From Urophycis tenuis (taxonomy: Eukaryota > Chordata > Actinopteri > Gadiformes > Phycidae): 64,000 nucleotides of DNA. Under the pieces are notes generated by a model, which had not been told where the DNA came from, did no database searches, and saw only the letters and a list, made by a program, of their open reading frames with translations. Of the stretch, positions 10,444 through 21,600 are shown piece by piece (positions within the stretch are counted from its first letter, which is position 1; the number at the start of each line of letters is the position of its first letter). The position numbers and the translations under genes were made by a program. The stretch lies in the NCBI GenBank assembly GCA_036785325.1, contig JAXIVH010000286.1:104850-168849 (forward strand), given 5' to 3'.

Positions 10444-10900
10444 TGTCCCTGGAAGAGGTCAGTTCTGCCACGCGCAGTCACGCACGGAGTGTTAGCCCGG
10501 TTAACCATTGTTGAGTTTGAATGCATTCCGTGTGGATCGTGGACAATGACCAAACCACAACAACAAAGAGACTGGGCGGTGAAAGAACAAAGTCTAACGT
10601 GGGATCCAACTGATCAAACCTCACTTGTTCATTCTCATTGTATATATGTACTTGTGCAGTATTTGAGGGAACTCATACCAAACAACTGGACTTTCAAGCT
10701 AAATGTTACTCTACAAAATGACATTGTTAGATTTATGAAGGACCCAACCAGATCAGAAACCTTACCAGGCAGCAGCAGTTCTGTTTCCTCAGCCAGGACA
10801 AAGTGAAGGAACGCTGGGACTGAGCGGAGTCTTCTCCAATCTCTCCTCCACCTCTAGTGTGTCAACTCGAGTATCTCCCTATCTCCATCTCCCCGGGGCC
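10444..10900 (-). other. lrrc18: lrrc18 5' UTR with one intron
   Basis: On the minus strand an acceptor (cctcttccag) lies just before GGACAATGG. A matching donor (GCCTG|GTAAGG) is at 10766/10765, so a 5' UTR intron of about 315 bp is likely. The upstream edge is not defined. Confidence 0.5.
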
Positions 10901-11333
10901 TTCAATAATTCACAATAGACGACACTTGGGATCCTTGTAAGTAAAAACCAGGAAGTGTGCGGCAGATTCGTGTCACTTGAAGAGGGAACGATTAGACCTG
11001 TTCTCTGGTGGCTTCTGCTCTTGGCACACGCAGGAGGACTGCCAATGGAATTGTTTTGCTTTGTTTCTAGGCAACTGCTTTATGTGCCGGGGGGTTTTTT
11101 GTTTTTTTTTACGAGTGCGGCTGAGGCCCGTATCTGGGATAGGCAGGGATAGATAGGTGGTGCCCTGTTCCCTGTCCATTAGGGGGAGTAACGGTGGAAC
11201 CACGGTGGTCGTTGGAAAGTATCCATGACTTACAAATGTAAATGGTGTGTGCGGTTATTAATGACGTCTTGTTTTGTAGGAGGCCTATGAAGCAAATTAA
11301 AAATGTTGTATGTATTTGGATGATAAATATGAA

Positions 11334-11399
11334 ATAATTTCGACCTACATGTATATTATTAATAATGATATTCATGTAGGTTACAAGAGTCGAAATTAT
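11334..11399. repeat. Imperfect inverted repeat
   Basis: ATAATTTCGAC plus CCTACATG on the left pair with CATGTAGG and GTCGAAATTAT on the right; the right arm has an 8-nt insertion. The centre is itself near-palindromic (attattaataat). Confidence 0.75.
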
Positions 11400-11975
11400 C
11401 ATTTATTATTAGTGTATATTTCTATAAATATTGAGTAAAAACCTAAAAACTGTTAGGTCAAATAAAAACCATCTTTTCGCACAGTGTGTAAGATATCACG
11501 ATACTTATATGCATATTATTATACACATTTTTGTAATATCACAGTGCTTGTTTCGCAGCCTATTTTCTGTTTGATGCAGGAGGCTTGTAATGTGATTGGT
11601 CATCTCAGGCAGTAACTCCAATACGCCAGGTGAGGGTGCTGTAGTAATAAATGTAGGTTATCTGTATGAATAATATTTACCTTCTCTCGTTGGCGTTCAT
11701 CCATCCAAGTGCAAAGTTGACATTCGCCTTCACTTGGAAGGTGTTGCTGCCACTTAGGATATCGTATTCCATTTTGCGATTTTATGACTTATTCTGAGGT
11801 CACTCATAAAGATCAAAGTAATTTTGTAATAGCTTGAAGTGTGTGTCTTTATTATTTCTGTTACGGAGCCGTTCAGTTCAGAGAAGTAGAGCACATAGGA
11901 GAAGATTGACTTAGTGACCGAGGGAAGGTACTCAACACAGTAGTTTAAATTACATCTGATTATTTGAAATAGAAT

Positions 11976-12236
11976 CTGTGTGTGTGCGTGCATGTGTGTG
12001 CGTGCATGTGTGCGTGTGTGCATGTGCACGTGTGTGGATGTTTGTGTGCATGTGTGCATCTGCACGTGTGTGTGCGTGTGTGCATGTGTGCATGTGCACG
12101 TGTGTGGATGTGTGTGTGTGCATGTGTGCGTGTGTGCGTGCATATGTGTGCATGTGTGCGTGTGTGCATGTGCACGTGTGTGGATGTGTGTGTGTGCGTG
12201 TGTGCGTGCATATGTGTGAGTGTGTGCGTGTGTGTG
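11976..12236 (+). repeat. Compound TG microsatellite with higher-order units
   Basis: TGTG tracts interrupted by gcgtg, catg and cacgtgtgtggatg. The block gtgcatgtgcacgtgtgtgg recurs three times. Confidence 0.9.
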
Positions 12237-13146
12237 TCTGCCTGCTTGCACCCAAAGGCTTCAACCAAACATTAAGAGGGTGGAAGGCAAGGGAGAGAAA
12301 AACTAGAACACTGAGTAATCCAATGAGGCAAAAAGCTGACAAAATGCAGAGACAAAAGCTCCACATGTGACCGTCACAGGGGGTCCATTCTCCTTCCCTC
12401 TGTCATGTTCATTATGAAGGGGGTCATCTCAGTTTCCATGGTGATAGATACTGTAGATAGTCCATCTCACAGGTCGAGATGCAAGGTGTAGACACAAGGG
12501 CTTGTGGGATTTGGAGTGATGGCTTTGTTATGTAATAAATCAAATAATGGGTGTAGCGTTTGACAAGACAAGTCTCTGGTTTGTCTATTTATGGAGGGGT
12601 GTATCTATCCACACACGGTCGTTTTGGAAGGCCGTGTCATTCAGAACAAGGTGAACGACTCCCTTGGCTGCTGGATTGAGTGATGGCCTCTTTGGACATG
12701 TTTTGGAAAAGTACTACGCGGCCAGACATCCTGTGTGTTTATGTCAGCAGAGGGCTTTATTTTGCTGCCCAGAAGAGCAGTCCTGTGACGTGTCCTGGGA
12801 TGGAGGACCAGGAGCTGTGAAGTTCTTGGAAACAGCAGCGATGTTCCACCAGGAACCCCATGGCTTCCGACATTAAACACCTTTTTTTTTTCAGGAAAAA
12901 AATGTGCTCCGCTTTGGTTTATCTTGGAGATAGAAAGATACATTCCTGTGAAACATTCAGGATTTGTTTTATATCACCCTATCTCCAGCTTAAAGTCACA
13001 AGCTCTCCTGTTTCCTTCCTCCCACGTGACGTCATGTCAATATTGCGCTCTTCACGTGCGGTTGGCAACTCGATCCTACAGTGTATATGTTCTCTGAGTT
13101 ACGTTCCCTCAACATTTCTATCTACAGATCTTAAACACACATGAAC

Positions 13147-13234
13147 AGAGGAATGAGCTGCCAATTGTAGCTCACACTATGTATCAAAGAAAAAATGACC
13201 AACCCGAGAGCTACAATTGGCAGCTCATTCCTCT
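13147..13234. repeat. 27-bp perfect inverted repeat with 34-bp spacer
   Basis: The arm at 13147-13173 (agaggaatgagctgcc...) is repeated as its exact reverse complement at 13208-13234. It could fold as an 88-nt hairpin. Confidence 0.95.
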
Positions 13235-13242
13235 CATTACTG

Positions 13243-13395
13243 TGCGGCTGACACCCATCTCCCCTCCCGGCGGCTGACGCCCATCTCCCTCCCCACCCAT
13301 CTACCTCCCGACGGCTGACACCCATCTCCCTCCCGGCGGCTGCTGACACTCTTCTCCTGGCTGACACGCTTCTCCCGGCAGCCGACAACCATTCT
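13243..13395 (+). repeat. Degenerate tandem repeat, ~20-27 bp unit
   Basis: Five to six copies of a unit like cggctgacacccatctccct, GC-rich compared with the flanks. Confidence 0.75.
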
Positions 13396-15157
13396 TCCGG
13401 CCCCAGCAGCCGAACCCTCGCACCGCAGACTGGCTGCGGGGACACGGAGCGGGCTGCCCGTCAGCCCCAAAGAGATCAGAGAGAGATCAGAGAGAGAGAC
13501 CAGAGGACATAGTAAGTCACCGTTGAAGTGCTGGTATCTATAATGACCACGTCGAACGCCACGTTGTGCGTTACGGGTTTGGAAGCCCACTGAGCAGTCC
13601 AACCCGTCGGCTGGCGAGCTACATGCCACAGCTGTACCCCTTTATATCAATCTAAATACATATCAGTAACCCTAAATAACAATTTGAATACATAGCAGTA
13701 ACCAATATAAATATCAATATAAATACATATCAGTAACCCCAACCCTGCAGTGAAGCAACAGGTGGTCGCTGGACACGTGCTGGAAGCGTTGGTCAAACAA
13801 TGCATCTGGTCCAGAACGCTAATGTTTGAAACTTGTCTCACTGAAACACGAGTGACTTTAAACAAGGTCTAGTGAACCATGGTGGTCTGAAACACTGGCC
13901 CACCTGCCCTGAGAGCTGCCATTCTTATGCTGACACATTTCACACAAGTAATTTACATATATCTCTATCTCTGAATACATATATCTACAACAGAAACCCT
14001 TTGAGACCACATTCGCTCACGCTTTAGTTTTTGACTTTACACTTTATTATACACTTTCCTGTTTAGATATACAACACTATCTACAAAAGAAATTACATTA
14101 AAAGCTAAGATAAAAAGGGGGAATGTTTGTGGTGCTGAGGCAGTAGGGTGAGAGATTGAGAGGGGAGATAAGGGGAGAGGTTCACACACATGGATGTAGT
14201 TAGAGGCCTCCCATTAAGGACAATGTGGTTTGGAGGCCTCTACATTTCACAGTTTCTGGACTTTTTATGACTCTTTCTGCTCACCCCCGCAGTGTGTGGA
14301 TGCAGAATGAAAGACTCTGGTTCACAGCATAAGCGAAATGGATGGTTTGATTTACATTCAGTCTCGATTGCTCAGGGCTCTCCTCGGAATGTCCTGCTGC
14401 TCCAGTTTGAATGTGTATGGCTTGAACTGTCCTGTCTGTCTTGAACATGTGTAATGATTACCGCATTTACAATATCTGTCACTTGAATTAGTTTTCGTCA
14501 ATGAACATTGAACATTTCTATTTTAAATCTTCTTTATATTTTTGAACTGGTGCAACTTGAACTATTTGAATTTAAAAAATGAGTTCAGATGACTTGTTTT
14601 CAAGGTGATGAAGGTTTGCTTGAATGCTTTGAATTCAATGCCGTTCACATTTCCATATACAAAATTCAATGGCTGCTGAAGTTCAAAACTAAATACTATA
14701 TACTATTAGAGTGGTGATTTACGTCCATAGCTGTACATCAGTTTTATCTGTACATGTACCAGATGGCCGGGTGTGGGGTAAAGGGTGGAACATGGTGCCA
14801 TGGTGTCTGGGTGGCTGGGCCAGAGACGATAGGAGAGGGAGGAGGGCATTTCTCTTCGGTGTAATCATATGCTTTTCCTGGTCTTTGGACAGCGGATTAA
14901 AAATGAAATTCTAGAGAATTTTCACACACACATTTAGAGGATCGTGGAGAATTGGGGATTCCCCTACATAATTCTTGCGTGATTGATTAGATATGTTCGA
15001 GCAGAACCAGAGGCTATTGTGTTCCATTAAATTGCAAGGTCCAAACCTCCAAATAACTTCTTCATATACATTACTATTATAACTAACAGCCAAACTCATG
15101 TAGTCTTTTTGTTTGTTGTCTAAAGTAATATTTAATTCATCTGGTGTATATGAAGAA

Positions 15158-15174
15158 GTGTGTGTGTGTGTGTG

Positions 15175-15213
<39 letters not shown>
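15158..15213 (+). repeat. (GT)n microsatellite
   Basis: About 28 GT dinucleotides with one GC interruption. Confidence 0.95.
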
Positions 15214-15214
<1 letters not shown>

Positions 15215-15608
15215 ACTAGCTGTCTGTTGATGTAGGCACTAGATAAAGGGAGTTGGGGGGGGCTAATCACTACCTTAATGTCACCCTGCTACATCTGTGG
15301 TCACATACATATACACATTACACATACCGGGCTGAGTGAGATGAACCAGATAAGAAACCAGGAAACTGCAGCTAAATGACTTCTTGGTCAACAGTTAAAA
15401 CTCAACGCCATAAAGTTGGATCCCAGGATGCCTAAGAGGCCAGAATGCGTACGTTCAAAATACAATCATGTCATCATTCTATAACGGTTACCATGATATA
15501 TACTTGCATCTACAAGACAATAACCCATACTATAAATAGACAGTCTTTATATATCGAGAGAGAGAGAGAGAGAGACGGAAACACAGGTAATGAGTGGTGC
15601 GTGTCCCT

Positions 15609-18600
15609 TCAGAGGCTCCTCTCTGTGAACAGGATCTGGGCGTACACGGTGCCCGTGCAGGATGCTTTGGGCTCAGGTAGGGTCTTCACCAGCTCCAGCT
15701 CAGCGTAGGTCAGGCTCTCCTCCACTATCTTCGGCTGGAGGGGGAGACAAGAGTAGTGTTACAGTGTAACTCGGTCTAACCTCCAACTCCAGGTCCTCTG
15801 TTGGTGAAACCCTGTTGCCGTGGCAACCGAGCTGCAAGTATAATCAAACAGAGGGGGGGGGAAAAAAAGACATTCTTCTGGTAACATGTTACCAGAACAG
15901 CAGCAGCAGCACATCTTTGGCCAATCAAATCACGAGCTGAAAGGCTCCTTTTGTGGACTTTGAGATTTGATCTGGGGGGGGGGGGTGTGGGGGTTTGTGG
16001 AGGCGGGGTCGGACTCACCAGAACCACTTTCCTCGGTTGTGGCTTTAGAAGTTTGGGTTTCCTCCCTTTGTCTCTGATTGGAGCTACAGAATACAACATA
16101 ACATCAAGTCAGTGGCTTCAAGTCGACCAAGGGTTCAAATGGGATCTGGGTCTCATGTGCTCTGTAATTCACTGCTGAATGTGTGCATTGGGTTGTGTAA
16201 ACCACTTTCCTCCTAAGCGACTCGAAACGCTAAAGTGAGTAGCTTTTGACAAATGCTCAATCAATGAGTCTTCTTCGTGCAACACACTTTGTAAATACCT
16301 ATAGGCCTACTATGATGGGGCTGATGAGACCACCTAACACTTTCACGTAGACAGTGAAACATGCAGGACTTGGTTCCAATAGTCGTTGCAACATATTCTT
16401 GTGATCCCAGCTAATGCATCAACAGATGACAACATATGTTTATCGCAAGCGATGCTACAAAAATAGGCCCGTCATGTGTTACATCAACAGCAGCTGATGC
16501 TACAACACCAGCCTGTCGCGTGCTAGCACGTGTTAGCGTAAGATGCTGTTCACGCTTCGGCATTAGCCGTGTTGTCTGCTAGCATGTGTTTTAGCATTGC
16601 ATTGCAGAAAATAGCTTTACCCTTAGCCGGTATTTGCGGGGGTATGTCCTCTTGGTGGGCTCGGCTCCTCTTTTTCCTGGACCTCCTTTGTTTCCTGGGG
16701 AGGGCTGGAGACCTACTGACCACACTGGTGACCGTCTCCCCTGAGCTGGAGCCAGTTTGAGAAGGTTACAAGGTCATGGGGTGCTTTCCTTACTAACTTG
16801 TGTGTATTGATGTGTGTGCGCACGAATAATTTGGGAATTGTCCATAGAAAATAACACAATACATTTTGTATGCAGTACATGACTTACTATAGCGCGAAAC
16901 ATATGACAATTCCAACAACCATATGCGATCTGAATGTCAATTCTGGCTGTTAGGACATACCTGTACTGTGGGCTGTTGACCAGGAGGTAATTATCTGCAG
17001 AGAAAACGATGTATCATAAATCGTACTTATGTTGTGATTTAAATGTTTCTGTCAGGTAACAAAAGTCTTTGTATTGCTAACACAAAGAGACGTCAAGCCA
17101 GCCATTCATGAAATCCCCAAAAGTGAATTCAGATGTGACTGTGTTTTGGTGTACTTTGTGCTGCAGAGAGAAGGGAGAGGCTCTCTCCCCCCTTCGGGGG
17201 AGAGAGATAAGGAGACTAACTACTAATCACTTAGGAGGGGAGGATTTGACCATGAAAAGCTGGAAAGAAAAAAGAACAACAACGCTTTTAAGGAGGACAT
17301 TTGGGGGATACAAAGCCAGCTGTGCGCAGAGGTCGGAGGTCATTTGGTGGTCTGATATTCCGGGATGATGCTAACCTTTTAACCTCCGCTTCCTGTGTAT
17401 GTACTGGCAGGTCACCGTCATGGAGAACAGACACATGCACAGCAGGCCCACCGAGCAGATCAGCACAGCGCAGAGGTACACATCTGGAACACGCACGCAC
17501 GCACGCACACACACGCACGCACGCACACACACACACACACACAAAGCAGTGAGAGCAATGTCCAGCTCAACCGCTGGCCTTTCCCTGACGATTCGAGGTA
17601 CTGCAGTTCTGCAGCACATGAACAAGTCAACAAGGCTGTGCAGCGAAGATACGAAAACAATTCTGCTCTTACCTTCAAACAAGCTCCATAGGCTCTTTTG
17701 GTTCTTGGTGGGAGGGGGGACGTGCACTAGAGAGAGAGGGGGAGGGAGAGAAAGAGAGGGAGAGATAGAGGGAGAGGTAGGTTAGTCTGTGCCTTTTCCA
17801 ACAGATTCCAGTCCGTATGGAGGTTAAATACAGGTGACTCTAGGTAGACGATGTGTTCCTCTGGGTTAACTGACAGGCCACAGTGTGTGTTGACCTCTGA
17901 CCTTGAACTCGATTGAAAACATGTTATGATGACAGTTTATCGTCACAGGGCAAGATATTACAGCGGTAGGCCTCTGGGTCGAACCCTTGAGCAAGACGAT
18001 ACGTGATATTTGTCAGAGAGGAAATGCATATACATGTGGCCCTATGTTGGACCAAAGTTGTGAACGTCCATTCTGCATTGCGTGTCTTCTCTGTGTTCTG
18101 TGATTCCCTACCTTACCTACCAACAGTACACGCTTGCCAACATGAATTCAGTTCGCTGTGTCATATTCTGTGATGTTACCACGGACGATATGAACGTATG
18201 AATCATGCGGCGATTATCGAAGGGCAAAGTGTGTTTCCCAGCCAGCTCCGTAGACTCCTGCTGACACACTTCACAAACAATTCTCTCCCCTCACCCACTG
18301 CCTCCCACACAGATGTTAACATCGTCCTGTCTGACTTCGTGGGGAACCCCCCCCCCCCCGCCCACGACCCCCAAACCACTTTCAGATGCTGATGGGCCCC
18401 ATAGGCCCGGAGCCCCTCCCAGAATCCCACGCGAGGCCTCCCCGGCCAGCCAGCCTGTCAGCTGGGCTCGTGAAACCAGATACCTTGCGCTGGACCCGTG
18501 CGGATTTCCTTTGTGTTTCCATTGTGAATCACGAGCCGAGTTTGGGGCCTATATGTCCTCCGTCACGCTACGGTGATAGCGATGGTTGCTGCTGTGGCGT

Positions 18601-21600
18601 TACGAAGCATTTGAGAGTCTCATTGAGTCCTATCTTGTGCGCTTTGGTCTGAAAAGGATGTGCGCTTTTGCAACCAAACAAACAAACACACTGCAACTCA
18701 CTGAAGGTCCTGTGAGGAATTCAACAGAAGACCTTCTGGGTTTTTTTACATCCACCGTTTCCTCACACACAAACTCGGTAATCACCACGTTTGTTTGGAC
18801 ACATGCGGTGTCCACTAATGGTCCGCTCCCAAATGTTTCGTTAAATCATCGGAACAAGATGGTCATCCAGACGTTTTAATCTCCCGCATCTGCTGTCGGC
18901 CCCGTGAGGCCTTTTTAATGCCGCGCTGCCCGAAGCCTGTCAGACAAGACAGCAGCTATGAGCAGTAACCCCTGGGATCCATCCATCATCTGCTAATGTG
19001 CTAAATACTCTTTTTTTCCTTTAAAGATAAGCAATAGCAACAACCCTATTGGTGCTTCCCCTGAGCCTTCCTTAGGATCCCAAAGTTTGAAATATAGACG
19101 ACACAATTCGTAACAACCCGTCGTAAAGATCATGAAGAATTTAAGCCCCATCATGGCGAATAAAGAAGCCTGCTTTGTTGGGAAACATATGTTGGCTTTG
19201 TCCATTAAGCATATGTTTGCATGAACGGCAGCTGATGCTGCACAGGGAGCCAGTCATGTACTAGCATGTGTTGGTATAAACTGCGGTGGATGCTGCAACA
19301 CAAAGCAGTTGTTATGTGTTGCAGCTGCTACACAGGAATAAAGACTCCCCCCCCCCCCCCCCCCCCCCCCCCCAGATCAAACGGGAACTGTTGTCCGTAG
19401 AACGGGCTCTTCGGACCCGTCCACTCAACACCTGATCGCTCAGCGTGACTGGATGAAGGCGCTGCACGCCCTTGTTCACTGAGGTCACATGGATGACCTT
19501 CACTGAGCCCGATACAGTGGTACTGACAATGGAGATGGATTCACCAGAACCGGGCTTGAAGGGCGGTCTGTCGGGTCGCTGTGTTACAGACAGGTTTTTG
19601 GGTACGTGGTGATTTGGTCGTCATTGCGACCGAAACTCGTCTTTTACTTTTTAACTCTTCGTCTGTCACCCGTACTGACCCCCCTTCCTCAGTATTTGCT
19701 ATGACTTGTTTTAACTTTTGCACGTCGTTTTTTCATTTCTGAACCACAGTCAAGCTTCAGTTGTTTTTTTCTACATTGTGTAAAATTGTAAATTCATTTT
19801 CACAGCATTTAAGTCAAAATGTCGACCAAATAAGCCACTCTATAAGCGGACACACAAAAGCAAGTTACATATTCTCAAAATAGAACCGTTTCATTTCGAA
19901 TCAAGCGGTGCCAGAATACTACTCTTCCGTTTCGTTTCGTTCAGTCATCATTTAAAAAAGGAAGCCAGTGTCTCACCGGCTCTATTCTTAACAGGCGCCA
20001 CATCCGTTTCTCCCTCATGTTCCTTCTTTAAACACGCTATTTCTGGCGGCCTACGCGTGTCTGAACCATCCCACAGTATTATTGTTCATGTCCTGTCCAC
20101 CCTGCTCTGCTGTTCCAGCCTGGCGGGGGGGGGGGGGGGCATATGCACACGCTGGGTAAGTGGGCCAGTGTGTCTGTGTGGTCACATGTGACTGCGGTAA
20201 CACCTAATGGTCTGACCACAGGAAACCCATTTATTTAAAGTCTCTCTCTTTCACACTCACACACTGTGTGAGCGCACACACACACACACACACACACACT
20301 GTGTGAGCGCACACACACACACACACACACACTGTGTGAGCGCACACACACGCACACACACACACACACACACACTCACGGTGTCTCTCAATTACGTAAA
20401 CACTATTGGAGGTCCTCAGAGGTGTCGTATGTTAGCAAGATATTCAGGCCAGCGTTTGAGGTTTAAAGACCACAATCAAGGGAGGCCATTTGTTCACCCA
20501 AGTAGCACATATAGTGAATCTGTCATACTTGGCAAACAAATGGACATGGACACCAGGATACCAATCTTTACTCTGACGAATCAGTCTTAAAATAGTGATC
20601 ACTTTGTAATCTTTGAAATGCATGTCGCCAAGGAACAGTGAGGAACAGTCAAAATGTTAAATAAGACACAGCATCACCGCTGCCTCCACCATCAGGACCA
20701 TAAAAGGTCTTGCACCACCGCTAGCTGTGCCACGCAATATGTCAGCAGTGAAGCAAAAAAACCCAAAAACCCAACATGTTCTGACATCACCGCAAATCGA
20801 CACAAATAATATTTGTGTCAATTTGCACTGTATTATTTATCTTATTATCTCCGGTCCTATTCCAGGTCTTCCTCACCTGACCTGTATTTGGTTTGTACTT
20901 GTGGAAACTTCTGGTGGTAGCCAATGTCAACAGGTCTTCCTGAAGGAGACCGAGGGGTCTCCGTAGGGTCATCCCTGCGTGGCAAGCAGTCGAGGAGCTT
21001 TTCCATGGAACACGTTCCATCTGGCGAGCAGCGGCTGAACGCAGTTCAAAGTGCAATAGAGGAGGCCTCTAATATACATCGAGGGTTATGGAAAGGAAGG
21101 GCGGGGGTAGGGATGGCAAGAACGACTATTCTAGCTGGGCTGGGTCTGTTTGAGCTAGGCTCGGTCTTAATGAGCTAGGCTTGGTCTTAATGAGCTGGGC
21201 TGGGTCTGTATAAGCTAGGCTCGGTCTTAATGAGCTAGGCTGGGTCTGTATGATCCAGACTCAGCCTGTATGAGCTAGACTGGGTCTGTATGAGGTAGAC
21301 TGGGTCTGTGTGAAGGCATTCATTCGACTTTAGGTTGGCCTAGCACAACCTCCCGCCTATCCAGGCGGGAGGTTGTGCAGTTGTGTTGTCAATCAAAACC
21401 GAATCTCTGGAGACCGTTCAGACATCCCTCAGTGCCGATACAGGAACCCTCCTTACCACCCGTACCCCAAACGTACCCCCTTGATCAAGAATGCCAAACA
21501 CATCAGATTCCGCCACATGTAAATGGATCACCGTGGAGAAGAAAGCAAACAAAGCGAGAAACCAAATCTTTCGGTGTCTCCTTCGCCGTCGTGCCAACTA

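Larger units (their letters stand above)
10900..15600. other. Intergenic lrrc18-vstm4, no protein gene seen
   Basis: AT-rich sequence. It contains a compound TG repeat (11976-12236), two hairpin-forming inverted repeats (11334-11399, 13147-13234), a degenerate GC-rich tandem repeat (13243-13395) and a GT microsatellite (15158-15213). A minus-strand AATAAA at 14048-14043 could end a long vstm4 3' UTR. Confidence 0.5.

Noticed and set aside
20727..20966. Short open frame in the vstm4 intron
   Set aside because: No domain, no splice context; stop-free by chance.
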